Shown in pieces: positions 1 to 12,250 of a stretch of 64,000 nucleotides of DNA. The translations under genes were made by a program, and so were the position numbers. Positions within the stretch are counted from its first letter, which is position 1, and each line of letters opens with the position of its first letter. The DNA comes from Oscillospiraceae bacterium (lineage in GTDB: Bacteria > Bacillota > Clostridia > Oscillospirales > Acutalibacteraceae): NCBI GenBank assembly GCA_015066225.1, contig SVOT01000003.1, positions 62,001 to 126,000 of the forward strand, read 5' to 3'. The notes below the pieces were generated by a model. That model saw only the letters and a list, made by a program, of their open reading frames with translations. It was not told where the DNA came from and searched no databases.

Positions 1-27
1 AAACACTTTCAATTCAATATCGGTCAT
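1..27 (-). CDS. 5' end of the gene after polA (truncated by window)
   Basis: An ATG overlaps the polA stop codon in the ATGA arrangement typical of translationally coupled genes, and nine codons (M-T-D-I-E-L-K-V-F) stay open to the window edge. This suggests that a further minus-strand gene follows polA in the same operon. Too little is present to identify a family. In many Bacillota coaE or mutM follows polA, but nothing here shows which gene this is. Confidence 0.35.
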
Positions 28-2636
28 TTTGTTTCGTACCACGTTTTGCCGTGAGCCACTTCAACAGTCAAGGGAACCTCAAGCTCACAGGCACTTTCCA
101 TTGTATTCTTAAGAAGCTCTGCAACCCTCTCAGCCTCCTTTTCAGGGGCTTCTATTATAAGCTCGTCGTGAACCTGCAAAATGAGCTTAGCCTCGGGGCA
201 TTCTTCTTTTAGCCTGTCAAATACTTTTATCATAGCGATTTTAATTATATCCGCCGCTGTACCCTGAATAGGCATATTCATAGCAACTCTTTCACCGAAG
301 CCACGGCGGATTGCATTTTTCTCCTGCAGCTCGGGGAGATATCTGCGTCTGCCGAAAACGGTTTCTGCATATCCCTTTTCTTTTGCAGAGGATTTTGCAT
401 TCTCCATAAAAGCGGCAACACCGCTGTAATTTGCAAGATAGCTTTTTATATATCTGTCTGCCTCAACAACGCTGACACCGATGTCATTTGAAAGCGAAAA
501 TGCACCGATTCCGTAAACGATACCGAAGTTAACAGCCTTTGCCTTGCGCCTGTCGGCGGAGGTTACCTGCTCCAAGGGAATATTCATAATCTGTGAAGCA
601 GTTATTGAATGAATATCGTCACCGCTCAAAAAAGCTTTTATCATATTCGAATCGCCCGACATAGCTGCAAGCACACGAAGCTCAATCTGAGAATAGTCGG
701 CATCAACAAGAACGAAGCCGTCACGGGCATTAAAGAATTTGCGAAGCTCTCTTCCGAGCTCGGTACGCACGGGGATATTCTGCAGATTGGGCTCTGCAGA
801 GGAAATTCTGCCCGTTCTTGTTTCTGTCTGGTTGAGGGTTGAGTGAATTCTGCCATCAATATCAATAACCTTCAAAAGCCCCTCGCAATAGGTGGATTTG
901 AGCTTCGACAAGGCTCTGTATTCAAGAATAACGTTGATAACAGGGTGCTTATCTCTGAGAGCTTCAAGCACCTCGGCATTTGTTGAGTAGCCTGTTTTTG
1001 TTTTTTTGCCGTGGGGAAGATTGAGCTTATCCTCGCTGAAAAGAACGTCACCCAGCTGTTTCGGAGAATTAACGTTAAATTCACAGGAGCACATATCATA
1101 GATTTTTGCAAGACACTCCTCGAGCCTTGCAGAAATTTTTTCGTTGTAGCCTTCTATACCCGCTCTGTCAACAGAAAAGCCCTCAAGCTCCATTGAAGCA
1201 AGAACTCTTGCAAGTGGCATTTCGATTTCGCTGAGAAGCTTTTCCTGAGAATTCTCTTTAACAGAAGCCAAAAGCTTAGCACAAAGCGATTCAAGCACAG
1301 CTGCAGACTCCACTGCTGCTTTTTTTTCTTTAAAAAACTCATCCAAACAGCCTGTTGCTTCTATTTTCACTGACGGCACACCGTAGGCACCCGCAAGACT
1401 TTTTATTGAATAGTCGCTTGAATTGGGGTTGAGAAGATACGCCGCAAGCTCTGTATCAAAAGCTATGCCCGCAGGCTCAATTCCGCTGACCATACAATAG
1501 GAATACAGCTCTTTTATATTGTCTGTATTTTTTTCAATTTTTTCATCACTCAGGAACGCGTTGACAAAAGAGATAAATGAAAAATCACTGTTTGAAACGA
1601 GAGCAACTCCCTCGGGAGTTTTAAACAGCAGATATTCAATCCCGTTGTTATTATAGCCCGCTTTAAAATATGCTTTTTTATTTTCTCTGAGTTTATTGAG
1701 AAAATCATCTTTATCTTCAATTTCAAAAAGCTTCAATGAATCAACACTGTCTGCCACTTCCTCAACGTCTGCTTCAAAATGCAGTTTGTTAAGAAGCTTG
1801 AACATTTCAAGCGACATCAAAAGATTTGTTGCTTTTTTGGCATCGGGCTCGGCAGGAATATAATCAGAAAGCACTGTGCTGACAGGTGCTTCAAGGCATA
1901 TTTCACCCAGTTTTTTGCTGAGAAATGCGTTATCCTGAGATGCTTCAAGCTTTGCTCTTACACCTGCTTTTATATCAATATTTTCAAGGTTTTCGTAAAT
2001 ATATTCAAGTGAGCCGAATTTTCTGATTAACTCACCTGCACCTTTTTCACCGATACCCGCAACGCCGGGGATATTATCAGAGGTGTCACCCTGAATAGCT
2101 TTTATATCAATTAACTGACGTGGTGTTACGCCATAGACCTCGTTAATTTTTGCTTCATCATACAAAACCGTAGCGGATTGCCCCATTTTTGTTGTTGCAA
2201 GCACAACGTTGACGTTGCTTTTTACAAGCTGAAGGCTGTCTCTGTCACCTGTTGCAATATAACAGAAATCGCCCTCACCGCAAGCCGCAGAAAGCGTACC
2301 GAGAATATCATCTGCTTCAAAGCCCTCTTTCTCAACAACCTTGTAGCCAAGGTAACCGAGAAGCTCCTTTAATACAGGAAACTGCTCAATCAACTCCGAG
2401 GGGGCAGGCTTTCTTGTGCCCTTATATTCACCATACATTTTGTGGCGGAAGGTCGGCGCCTTCAAATCGAAAGCTATTGCCACACCATCGGGCTTGTATT
2501 CATCAAGAAGATGAAGAAAAATGTTCATAAAGCCAAACACGCCGTTTGTGTATCTGCCGTCCTTGGTGGTCAGAAGCCTTACGCCGTAAAACGCTCTGTT
2601 TAATATTGAGTTGCCGTCAATAACAAGAAGTTTCAT
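24..2636 (-). CDS. polA: DNA polymerase I
   Basis: Repair and Okazaki-fragment-processing polymerase, 870 aa, full length for the family. The N-terminal 5'-3' exonuclease/flap domain (about 1-290) starts at MKLLVIDGNS and carries acidic metal-site motifs such as GFEADDILG and GDTSDNIPG. The middle region (about 300-470) aligns in position with the 3'-5' exonuclease, but the DxE catalytic motif is not visible, so proofreading is probably lost, as in many Gram-positive Pol I proteins. The polymerase domain has motif A (DADYSQIELR), motif B (RRKAKAVNFGIVYG) and motif C (QVHDE). It lies 8 nt downstream of the mreB-like gene, so the two are probably cotranscribed. The identification is secure; the loss of proofreading is inferred from motifs only. 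Confidence 0.98.
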   Translation of the reverse strand: MKLLVIDGNSILNRAFYGVRLLTTKDGRYTNGVFGFMNIFLHLLDEYKPDGVAIAFDLKAPTFRHKMYGEYKGTRKPAPSELIEQFPVLKELLGYLGYKVVEKEGFEADDILGTLSAACGEGDFCYIATGDRDSLQLVKSNVNVVLATTKMGQSATVLYDEAKINEVYGVTPRQLIDIKAIQGDTSDNIPGVAGIGEKGAGELIRKFGSLEYIYENLENIDIKAGVRAKLEASQDNAFLSKKLGEICLEAPVSTVLSDYIPAEPDAKKATNLLMSLEMFKLLNKLHFEADVEEVADSVDSLKLFEIEDKDDFLNKLRENKKAYFKAGYNNNGIEYLLFKTPEGVALVSNSDFSFISFVNAFLSDEKIEKNTDNIKELYSYCMVSGIEPAGIAFDTELAAYLLNPNSSDYSIKSLAGAYGVPSVKIEATGCLDEFFKEKKAAVESAAVLESLCAKLLASVKENSQEKLLSEIEMPLARVLASMELEGFSVDRAGIEGYNEKISARLEECLAKIYDMCSCEFNVNSPKQLGDVLFSEDKLNLPHGKKTKTGYSTNAEVLEALRDKHPVINVILEYRALSKLKSTYCEGLLKVIDIDGRIHSTLNQTETRTGRISSAEPNLQNIPVRTELGRELRKFFNARDGFVLVDADYSQIELRVLAAMSGDSNMIKAFLSGDDIHSITASQIMNIPLEQVTSADRRKAKAVNFGIVYGIGAFSLSNDIGVSVVEADRYIKSYLANYSGVAAFMENAKSSAKEKGYAETVFGRRRYLPELQEKNAIRRGFGERVAMNMPIQGTAADIIKIAMIKVFDRLKEECPEAKLILQVHDELIIEAPEKEAERVAELLKNTMESACELEVPLTVEVAHGKTWYETK

Positions 2637-2644
2637 AAATTACC

Positions 2645-3670
2645 TCATAAATTAAGAGTTTCAAGTGTAACAAAGTGATAGCCGTTTTTTGAAAGGTAGT
2701 TCTCTTCGTTGAGTGCACGAAGACAGCCCAGCGCCGAAACACCCGTTTCATTGCCGGGGATTTTAACCTTTATACCCGTTGATTCTTCAATGTATTTATC
2801 TATTCCGTAAAGACGTGCCATGCCGCCGCAAAGAAAAATGCCGTCGTCTGTTATATCTCTTATCAGCTCAGGTGGTGTAACCTCAAGAACCTTGGTAATG
2901 GCACCACAGATTGAATCCATACATTCTCTTATGGCGTAGTTAATTTCGCTGGCGGTAACCTCGAAAAACATGGGCATACCATCTGCCATATCCTTGCCCT
3001 TTGCAACAGCCGCAATTGCTTCATCGCGCAATTTTGCGCCGCCGATAATGAGCTTGAGCTCCTCTGCAGTAAGCTTGCCGACATTTATGTTTCGGTTTAT
3101 TTTTAGGTAGTTTTTAATGAGCCTGTCCATATCGTCGCCACCAACGGCTGTGCTTTGGGCAACAGCTACGCTACCCATTGTTACAACGGCAACACCGGTT
3201 GTACCTGCACCGATGTTGACAACCATTGTTCCGTAGGGCTTTTCAAGGCTGACACCTATCCCCAACGCCGCCGCCAAGGGCTCCTCTATAAGAACGGCTC
3301 TGCCCGCACCTGCACGGAGAATACAGCCGAGAATATTTCTTTTTTCAAGGTTAGTTATACCCGCGGGCATTGTTGCCGCAACAGTGGGCTTGAATATTTT
3401 ATTTTTGCATATACGCTCAATAAATGTTCTTAGCAATTTTTCGCTGCTTTCAAGCTCAGCTATGCCACCGCTGAGCAACGGTCTTACAAGCTTTATGGTA
3501 TCGGGGCATCTGCCCGTCATATCATAGGCAGATTTACCCGCATCGAGCACCTCACCACTCTCTGCCTCAAGGGCGAGAACAGCCGGCTCGCTGAGAACAA
3601 TCCCCTTGCCGTCAACAGCGGCAGAAACGTTGCCGGTTCCTATATCAAGACCGATTTTTAAACCGACCAT
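2645..3670 (-). CDS. MreB/Mbl-family rod-shape actin homologue
   Basis: Actin-fold cytoskeletal ATPase expected to guide cell-wall synthesis. The phosphate-1 loop reads GLDIGTGNVS near the N-terminus, the phosphate-2 motif NIGAGTTGVAV lies near residue 165, and the adenosine motif IFLCGGMARL near residue 285. At about 341 aa it is a normal MreB length. The ATG at 3670 is preferred over the one at 3685 because a weak GGTG precedes it and the protein then begins just before the nucleotide-binding strand. No mreC or mreD is adjacent, which fits an Mbl or MreBH paralogue rather than the mreBCD-operon copy. The paralogue cannot be settled from sequence alone, so no symbol is given. Confidence 0.9.
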   Translation of the reverse strand: MVGLKIGLDIGTGNVSAAVDGKGIVLSEPAVLALEAESGEVLDAGKSAYDMTGRCPDTIKLVRPLLSGGIAELESSEKLLRTFIERICKNKIFKPTVAATMPAGITNLEKRNILGCILRAGAGRAVLIEEPLAAALGIGVSLEKPYGTMVVNIGAGTTGVAVVTMGSVAVAQSTAVGGDDMDRLIKNYLKINRNINVGKLTAEELKLIIGGAKLRDEAIAAVAKGKDMADGMPMFFEVTASEINYAIRECMDSICGAITKVLEVTPPELIRDITDDGIFLCGGMARLYGIDKYIEESTGIKVKIPGNETGVSALGCLRALNEENYLSKNGYHFVTLETLNL

Positions 3671-3749
3671 AACAGCACCACACATTCACATAAAAATACA
3701 TAGTAATTATACACCCAACACCACTTTTTGTAAATATCACAAACCCATA

Positions 3750-3778
3750 TTTACAAATCTTTTCAAATATTATAAAAT
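3750..3778 (+). promoter_or_regulatory. Putative sigma-A promoter for the WYL regulator
   Basis: TTTACA and TAAAAT are separated by 17 bp and lie about 40 bp upstream of the start codon at 3816. The positions are read directly; activity is inferred. Confidence 0.45.
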
Positions 3779-3815
3779 AACGGTGTTAAGTAATGTTTAC
3801 CGAGGTGGGGATGTT

Positions 3816-4817
3816 ATGAAAAGAATCAGTATGTCTAAGTTGAAGCTGCTTCACATTGTTGATATTTTATCGAAAAAAACCGATGAATCGCATTTTCTTG
3901 CGGCAACAGAAATTTGCGAGGAGCTTGAAAAAAGGGGCATAACCGCCGAAAGAAAGGCAATTTACAACGACATTGAAGCCCTCAAGGAATTCGGCTATGA
4001 CATAATACACACAGGCTCAAAAAACCGCGGCGGGTATTTTATGGGCGAACGCACCTTTCAGCTTGCCGAAATGCGCTTGCTTTCAGATGCGGTGCAGGCG
4101 GCAAACTTTATTTCAGCAAAAAAGACGGTTGAATTAGTTAAAAAAATCGAAAGCTTTGCCAGTGAGCACAATGCAAAAACCCTGCATTCACAAGTTTATG
4201 TTGACAATCGCCCGAAATGCAAGAATGAAAAAATTTATTACACCATAAGCGACCTTGATGAAGCAATAAACAAAGGAGTAAAGGTTTCATTTTCTTACGT
4301 TCGAAGAAAAATAACCGATGAGTTCAACACTCTGTCGGAGGAAAAAGCTTTTACTGTCAGCCCCTATGCTCTTATATGGTCCGACGACCATTATTACCTC
4401 GTGTGCAATAACGAAAAATACGACAACCTTATGAATCTCAGAGTTGACAGGATAAAGGACGTTATAATCACCGAGCTTAAAGCACGACATTTTTCAGAGG
4501 TTTCGCCTTACACGTTGAATTTCGACTCCGCAGATTATACATCAAAAATATTCAACATGTTCAGCGGCGAGCCGAAGCCCGTTGAATTTATATGCAACAA
4601 CGATCTGCTGGAGCCCATGCTTGACAGATTCGGTGACAAGGTAAAAATACAAAAGGTTGATGATGACCATTTTCTTCTCAAAACAAATGCCGCAGTCAAT
4701 GACGGTTTAACAAATTGGCTTTTCCAGTTCGGTGGCAGAATCAAGGTAACAAAGCCCAACGACCTTATTTATGCAATAAAGAAAAAAGCCCGTGAAACTC
4801 TTGAAAACTATGAATAA
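3816..4817 (+). CDS. WYL-domain transcriptional regulator
   Basis: DNA-binding regulator of the DeoR/WYL type, 333 aa from the chosen start. The N-terminal winged helix-turn-helix (about 1-75) includes TAERKAIYNDIEALKEFGY, the DeoR-like recognition-helix pattern. The WYL-type ligand domain (about 120-240) includes VSPYALIWSDDHYYLVCNN, where family members usually show a W-x-Y-L core. A C-terminal extension follows. The ORF track begins 210 nt earlier, but the ATG at 3816 has GAGGTGGGG just upstream and starts the HTH directly. It stands alone on the plus strand and is divergent from the mreB-like gene. WYL domains are known as ligand sensors; its targets cannot be deduced here. Confidence 0.9.
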   Translation: MKRISMSKLKLLHIVDILSKKTDESHFLAATEICEELEKRGITAERKAIYNDIEALKEFGYDIIHTGSKNRGGYFMGERTFQLAEMRLLSDAVQAANFISAKKTVELVKKIESFASEHNAKTLHSQVYVDNRPKCKNEKIYYTISDLDEAINKGVKVSFSYVRRKITDEFNTLSEEKAFTVSPYALIWSDDHYYLVCNNEKYDNLMNLRVDRIKDVIITELKARHFSEVSPYTLNFDSADYTSKIFNMFSGEPKPVEFICNNDLLEPMLDRFGDKVKIQKVDDDHFLLKTNAAVNDGLTNWLFQFGGRIKVTKPNDLIYAIKKKARETLENYE

Positions 4818-4821
4818 AAAC

Positions 4822-4857
4822 AACTGCTCCAAGCGTCGCTTGGAGCAGTTTGTTTTT
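4822..4857. terminator. Bidirectional intrinsic terminator between convergent genes
   Basis: A 13-14 bp stem (AACTGCTCCAAGC with its complement) and a tiny loop are followed by TGTTTTT on the plus strand. The minus-strand reading is also followed by a T-rich run. It sits between the convergent WYL regulator and lipoprotein genes and should serve both. Confidence 0.85.
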
Positions 4858-5569
4858 AGCTTAATTTCTGAAAGCTTCCTTTTTCGGTGTCGTAAAAGTA
4901 CCCTGCATTATCGCCATAGGCAAGATTTACACCTGTATCTGTGCCGTCCTTTTCATAAAGGCGGGCAACGTAAACCGTACTGCCATCCCCGGCTGTCACA
5001 CGGTTACCCGTTGCAACAAGAATGTATTCTGTTATTTCTTTTTCAAGACCGAGCTTTTCTTTTGTGTAGCCCTCAAAAATTTTCTGAAGTGCATTGTTGT
5101 TATCCTCGTTATAAACAAAGCCTTCGGTTGCAGTTCCGCCATTTTCACCCGTTACATCATCGCTTGCTTCAACCTTCTGGGTGCCGGTCACAGTCATCAA
5201 TAAATATGAATCCGTCTTTTTATCATACACGTAGCATTCGTAGCCAATTATGGCATAGGTAGCCTCGGGAGTTTTGCTGTCACCAAGGAAAGCCTCAACC
5301 TTGCAGGCACTTTTCCCAAAAAGTGTAAAGCTACTGAGTCTTATGGTGTATGAATCTAAATCCTTTGAAAGCCCCAGCACGCTGTTTGGGTAAGCGCTGA
5401 GAAGTGTTACGACTGTATTTTCATCAAGTACAACTGAGCCCGCACCGTCTGAAACGTTATAAATCGTGTTTGCAGTTTCAAGGGTTTTACCGTCATCCCC
5501 ATCTTTTTTGCAGGAGGAAACAGTAAACAAAAGGCTGAAAACCAGAATAGCGGGAATAAATTTTTTCAT
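4856..5569 (-). CDS. Predicted lipoprotein of unknown function
   Basis: Secreted protein of about 237 aa with a lipoprotein signal: basic MKKF, a hydrophobic stretch, and the lipobox TVSSC followed by KKDGDDG. It should be lipid-anchored on the outer face of the membrane. The remainder is hydrophilic and probably beta-rich, with no motif I recognise. The ORF track uses an upstream TTG, but the ATG at 5569 has GGAG nine bases upstream and gives a cleaner signal peptide. No neighbour suggests a function. Confidence 0.8.
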   Translation of the reverse strand: MKKFIPAILVFSLLFTVSSCKKDGDDGKTLETANTIYNVSDGAGSVVLDENTVVTLLSAYPNSVLGLSKDLDSYTIRLSSFTLFGKSACKVEAFLGDSKTPEATYAIIGYECYVYDKKTDSYLLMTVTGTQKVEASDDVTGENGGTATEGFVYNEDNNNALQKIFEGYTKEKLGLEKEITEYILVATGNRVTAGDGSTVYVARLYEKDGTDTGVNLAYGDNAGYFYDTEKGSFQKLS

Positions 5570-5630
5570 ATTCAACAACTCCGTATAAAAGCTATTAACT
5601 AATATACAACATTTTCAGAATATAGTCAAA

Positions 5631-5891
5631 TTATTTCAGCACCGTTTCACGCTTGTATTTCTCACGGGTAGCGATGCCTCCCCTTATATGGCGTTCCTCC
5701 TTATTGACGTCAAGCACCTTACGCACCTCGCTGAAAAGTGCTGGGTCGATTTTGCGGAGTCTTCGGGTAACGTCGCTATGTACCGTTGATTTTGAAACCC
5801 CAAACTGCTTGGCGGCACACCTTACGGTAACCTTGTTTTCTGCAATATATTTACCCAGCTCTATTGCTCTTTCGTTATAATCGTTATACAT
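5631..5891 (-). CDS. spoIIID: Sporulation regulator SpoIIID
   Basis: Small DNA-binding protein, 86 aa, the usual SpoIIID length. A helix-turn-helix covers about residues 20-45 (VRCAAKQFGVSKSTVHSDVTRR), followed by the conserved HIRGGIATREKYK tail. In Bacillus and Clostridium, SpoIIID is produced in the mother cell and reprograms sigma-E-dependent transcription before SigK activity. Its presence is the strongest evidence in this window for an endospore former. SpoIIID genes often sit beside mreB/mbl; here an mreB-like gene lies 2 kb away on the same strand. It follows the ATP synthase operon but is separated from it by a terminator. Confidence 0.95.
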   Translation of the reverse strand: MYNDYNERAIELGKYIAENKVTVRCAAKQFGVSKSTVHSDVTRRLRKIDPALFSEVRKVLDVNKEERHIRGGIATREKYKRETVLK

Positions 5892-5937
5892 AAAAGCCCT
5901 CCCAAAGAGTCATATACAAAACTATATGAGAGAGGAC

Positions 5938-5977
5938 TGAAAAAAATGATAACCTCTGCAATCGCAAAGGTTATCAT
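5938..5977 (-). terminator. Intrinsic terminator of the ATP synthase operon
   Basis: A 10 bp stem (ATGATAACCT with AGGTTATCAT) and a 12-base loop are followed, on the minus strand, by a run of T. It lies directly after atpC and before spoIIID. Confidence 0.85.
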
Positions 5978-5984
5978 TTATCTT

Positions 5985-8460
<2,476 letters not shown>

Positions 8461-8466
8461 AGCGCC

Positions 8467-9957
8467 TTACTCCTGCATCTGACGAAGAACCTCAACAAGC
8501 TCATCTTCGTCGGACTTTTCATAGTAGCCCTGTTCAATTCTTTCAAGCCACTTACCTTTTTCATTTTCAAGCTTTTTGAAAAGTTTCTTTTCAAACTCAC
8601 GCACACCCGAAACAGGCACGTTGTCAAGGTAGCCCTTGATTACGGCGTAAACAATAGCAACCTGACAGCCTACTCTTACGGGAGCGTTTCTGCCCTGCTT
8701 GAGAACCTCAACAATTCTTTCACCAAGGGCAAGTCGGGCTTTTGTATCTGCATCAAGATCGCTTCCGAACTGAGCAAAGGACTGAAGCTCACGGTACTGT
8801 GAATACAACAGCTTTAATTCACCGGAAACCTTTTTCATACCCTTGAGCTGTGCCGAGCCACCAACACGGCTGACAGAGATACCGGGGTTGATAGCGGGCA
8901 TAATACCCGAATGGAAAAGCTCAGTTTCAAGGAAAATCTGACCGTCGGTTATAGAAATAACATTTGTCGGGATATATGCAGAAACGTCGCCTGCCTGTGT
9001 TTCAATAATGGGCAGAGCGGTTATTGAGCCACCGCCGTATTCCTTGGCAACACAAGCCGCACGCTCGAGAAGTCTTGAATGAAGATAGAAAACGTCACCG
9101 GGATACGCCTCACGTCCGGGGGGACGGCGAATAAGAAGTGACAGCGCACGGTAAGCAACGGCGTGCTTGCTCAAATCGTCATAGATTATGAGAACGTCCT
9201 TACCCTGCTCACGAAAGTATTCCGCCATTGCACAGCCGCTGTACGGGGCAATATACTGAAGAGGTGCACTTTCTGCCGCTGAAGCGGAAACGATGATTGT
9301 GTAATCCATTGCACCGTTTCTTACAAGCTCGTCTGCAAGGCCTGCAACAGAGGTGCTTTTCTGACCGATGGCAACATAGATACAGATAACGCCTGTGTTT
9401 TTCTGGTTGATGATTGTGTCAATGGCAATTTCTGTTTTACCTGTCTGCCTGTCGCCGATGATAAGCTCACGCTGACCTCTGCCGATTGGAATCATACTGT
9501 CGATTGCCTTGATACCCGTCTGCAACGGAACGCTTACGCTTTCACGCTCGATAATACCGGGAGCCTCGGATTCGATAGGTCTTGTGCCGCTGTATTCAAC
9601 GGGACCCTTACCGTCTATGGGCTCACCGAGAGCGTTAACAACTCTGCCAAGAAGCTTTTCACCCACGGGAACAGAAAGAACCCTGCCTGTTCTGTGAACG
9701 GTTGAGCCCTCGCAGATATCGTTTTTATCTGAAAGAATGGCAACTGAAACTGTTTCATCCTCAAGGTTCTGGGCAACACCGAAGCTGCCGCCGTCGAACT
9801 CAAGAAGCTCGTTTGCCATACAGTTGCGAAGACCGTACACACGGGCGATACCGTCGCCCACAAGGATAACCTTGCCCGTTTCGGTCATATCTATTTTTGC
9901 TTTGTAGTTTTTTATCTGATTTTTTATGATGTTACTGATTTCTTCGGGCTTGTTCAT
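8467..9957 (-). CDS. atpA: ATP synthase F1 alpha subunit
   Basis: Non-catalytic nucleotide-binding subunit, 496 aa, normal length. The Walker A loop is [13 protein letters not shown], the Walker B region includes [12 protein letters not shown], and the late signature [17 protein letters not shown] is present. The N-terminal segment ([14 protein letters not shown]) should contact the delta subunit. It overlaps the atpH stop by one base, so coupled translation is likely. Confidence 0.98.
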   Translation of the reverse strand: MNKPEEISNIIKNQIKNYKAKIDMTETGKVILVGDGIARVYGLRNCMANELLEFDGGSFGVAQNLEDETVSVAILSDKNDICEGSTVHRTGRVLSVPVGEKLLGRVVNALGEPIDGKGPVEYSGTRPIESEAPGIIERESVSVPLQTGIKAIDSMIPIGRGQRELIIGDRQTGKTEIAIDTIINQKNTGVICIYVAIGQKSTSVAGLADELVRNGAMDYTIIVSASAAESAPLQYIAPYSGCAMAEYFREQGKDVLIIYDDLSKHAVAYRALSLLIRRPPGREAYPGDVFYLHSRLLERAACVAKEYGGGSITALPIIETQAGDVSAYIPTNVISITDGQIFLETELFHSGIMPAINPGISVSRVGGSAQLKGMKKVSGELKLLYSQYRELQSFAQFGSDLDADTKARLALGERIVEVLKQGRNAPVRVGCQVAIVYAVIKGYLDNVPVSGVREFEKKLFKKLENEKGKWLERIEQGYYEKSDEDELVEVLRQMQE

Positions 9958-10484
9958 TAAACAATTCCCTCCTTTACCTCAAGAAGACGGTGCTTGATGC
10001 TGCCGTCAAAGGTTTTGCCTTCAACCTCAACCTTCAAGCCGCCGATTAAAGATTCATCAATGATATAAGTCGGTTTTATGCTTTTGCCGATTACCTTTTC
10101 AAGCTTTGCAACAACCCTTTCCCTCTGCTGAGAACTCAGCTCAACAGCCGAGAAAACGGTTGCCTCAGCCGTATTGGAAACGAACATACAAAGCTTTGCA
10201 AATTCATCAATACAGCTTTCAAGAACTCTGATTCTTCCGTTTTCGCACAGAAGCTTTAAAAATGAAAGAGTGTATTCGCTCACCTGAGAGGAGAATGCAG
10301 AATCAATGGCATCAAGCCTTTCTGACAGCGCCAATGCGGGTGAACCGAGAAATTCAAGATACTCGGGATTTTCAGAAATTATTTCTTTAATACCCCTTAG
10401 CTCCTTGAGATACTCCTCTGTTTTATTTTCTTCTGCGGCAAGCTCGAACAAGGCGGCAGCATATTCTTTATCAATCTGCAGCAT
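9957..10484 (-). CDS. atpH: ATP synthase F1 delta subunit
   Basis: Stator subunit joining F1 to the b-subunit stalk, about 175 aa. It starts [18 protein letters not shown], the usual helical opening, and ends with [27 protein letters not shown], the conserved C-terminal signature. The ATG at 10484 is preferred over the upstream GTG because AGGTG lies six bases before it. The start lies within the 3' end of atpF, so the genes overlap. Confidence 0.95.
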   Translation of the reverse strand: MLQIDKEYAAALFELAAEENKTEEYLKELRGIKEIISENPEYLEFLGSPALALSERLDAIDSAFSSQVSEYTLSFLKLLCENGRIRVLESCIDEFAKLCMFVSNTAEATVFSAVELSSQQRERVVAKLEKVIGKSIKPTYIIDESLIGGLKVEVEGKTFDGSIKHRLLEVKEGIV

Positions 10485-10983
10485 TTTCGTCACCTATACC
10501 CTCGATAAAGGAATCGATAAACCTTTTATGGTCATCTGCAGACACTTCGCGCTCAAGCATTTTTTCTGTAAGAAGTGACGAAACCTCAACAATCTCTTTG
10601 CGTATATCCGCCTCGGCTTTTTTGCGCTCAAGAGTTGCTTCGTTTTCGGCACGGCGGACAATTCCGTCTGCCTTTTCTTTTGCCTGTGCGATTATTTCTT
10701 TTTCTCTTTCGTTTGCAAGCTCTACTGCATCCTTGATTACCTTATCAGCCTCTGATTTTGCTGATTGAAGCTTTTCTTCATAAGCCTTTTTGTCGCTGTT
10801 TGCTTTTTCGAGAGCCTCTTTTGCGGCACCATAGTCGCTGTCGATAGCGCTCTGCCTTGCGGCAAGCATTTTCTTGACGGGCTTATACAGAAACCTTTTG
10901 ACAATCAGAAACAGCACGACAAGGTTTGCAAGAGAAACAAGCATCTGCCATAAATTGACTGAAATAATGTCTAAACTTTGCAT
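10471..10983 (-). CDS. atpF: ATP synthase Fo b subunit
   Basis: Peripheral-stalk subunit, 170 aa. One N-terminal membrane helix (about 8-27, LWQMLVSLANLVVLFLIVKRFLY) is followed by a long charged helix from about 35 to 140, rich in Ala, Lys and Glu, predicted to form the right-handed coiled-coil stator. Length and layout are normal for the family. Only one b-type gene is present, so the stalk is probably a homodimer. Confidence 0.95.
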   Translation of the reverse strand: MQSLDIISVNLWQMLVSLANLVVLFLIVKRFLYKPVKKMLAARQSAIDSDYGAAKEALEKANSDKKAYEEKLQSAKSEADKVIKDAVELANEREKEIIAQAKEKADGIVRRAENEATLERKKAEADIRKEIVEVSSLLTEKMLEREVSADDHKRFIDSFIEGIGDENAAD

Positions 10984-10998
10984 AAATACAACTCCGTA

Positions 10999-11301
<303 letters not shown>

Positions 11302-11315
11302 TTATTGAAATTTTT

Positions 11316-12212
11316 TTAATTTGCTTTCTGTTTTTGCTTCTTTTTTGCTTTTCGTTTTTCGTATTCCTCAAACGGGAAGCCACCTGCAACGTACATCATC
11401 GTGAGCATTGCAAAAATGAATGCCTGCAAGCATCCGCTGAATACGTCAAAATAAACTGACAGAACAGCAGGGATGCCTACCTGAAACAATGGGAAATCGC
11501 CCAGAAAACCCGGCAACCACCCGAGAAGCTTTGATGAAAGAGATGCAAGTGCCGACCCGAGAAGCACCGAAATAACCGTACCCGAAAGAACGTTACCGTA
11601 ATGACGAAAAGCCATTGAAACGGGTGTTGCAATTTCGCTGATAACGTTTATTGGGGTCAGAAGCGCAACGGGCTGAGTGAAGCTTTTAAGGTATGTCACG
11701 GGGCCCGCCTTCATTTTATAATAGGTTATGAGAATAAATACCAGCACAGCCCAACCGCCCACAATGTTTATATCTGAGGTTGGCGGAAAAAGACCGAACA
11801 GCGTCAGGAGGCTTGAAAGCGCCGAAAGAGCGAGAATGGCAATAATGAATGGGGTGAAGCCTTTAAAATAATCACCCATATTCTCGTTAACAAGCCCCTC
11901 CACCTTTTCGACTATCATCTCAGCGAAGTGTTGCCGTTTCAGCTCAACCTTTTCGCCGATGCCGTGGGTAAGATAAAGACAAAGAAACAGCACAACCACC
12001 ATAACTATTGCTGAATTGAGCTGTGATTCTGTCACGGGAAAATCCTGCACAGGCATAGGTATTGTGAAAAATATCCTCGCACCCGTAAGGCTGATTCCCT
12101 CAGAAGCAGGCTCCGTAAGAACCTGAAAAACCACGCCAAAGGCTATTGGCAGAATCATCATAGCAACATAAAAAGCGTCTATAATTTTAAAAACAAGGCT
12201 TTTCTTAGCCAA
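11316..12212 (-). CDS. atpB: ATP synthase Fo a subunit
   Basis: Ion-channel stator subunit, about 298 aa, with several membrane helices. The C-terminal half has the MAFRHYGNVLSGTVI motif containing the essential Arg that faces the c-ring carboxylate, followed by a long hydrophobic pair of helices. The C-terminal tail is very basic (KRKAKKKQKQKAN). The TTG at 12212 is favoured because GGGGTG lies six bases upstream; the ORF track uses a GTG three codons earlier that overlaps that ribosome site. Confidence 0.95.
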   Translation of the reverse strand: MAKKSLVFKIIDAFYVAMMILPIAFGVVFQVLTEPASEGISLTGARIFFTIPMPVQDFPVTESQLNSAIVMVVVLFLCLYLTHGIGEKVELKRQHFAEMIVEKVEGLVNENMGDYFKGFTPFIIAILALSALSSLLTLFGLFPPTSDINIVGGWAVLVFILITYYKMKAGPVTYLKSFTQPVALLTPINVISEIATPVSMAFRHYGNVLSGTVISVLLGSALASLSSKLLGWLPGFLGDFPLFQVGIPAVLSVYFDVFSGCLQAFIFAMLTMMYVAGGFPFEEYEKRKAKKKQKQKAN

Positions 12213-12250
12213 GCATATCACCCCAGTTCTGAAAACTGCTTATTTTTTAA

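Noticed and set aside
3606-3815. Upstream extension of the WYL regulator ORF
   Set aside because: It overlaps the mreB-like gene's 5' end on the other strand, reads as low-quality sequence, and the ribosome site lies only before ATG 3816.
4792-5262. 156 aa plus-strand ORF
   Set aside because: It is antisense to the lipoprotein gene, has atypical composition (His/Arg/Ser-rich), and has no ribosome site of its own.
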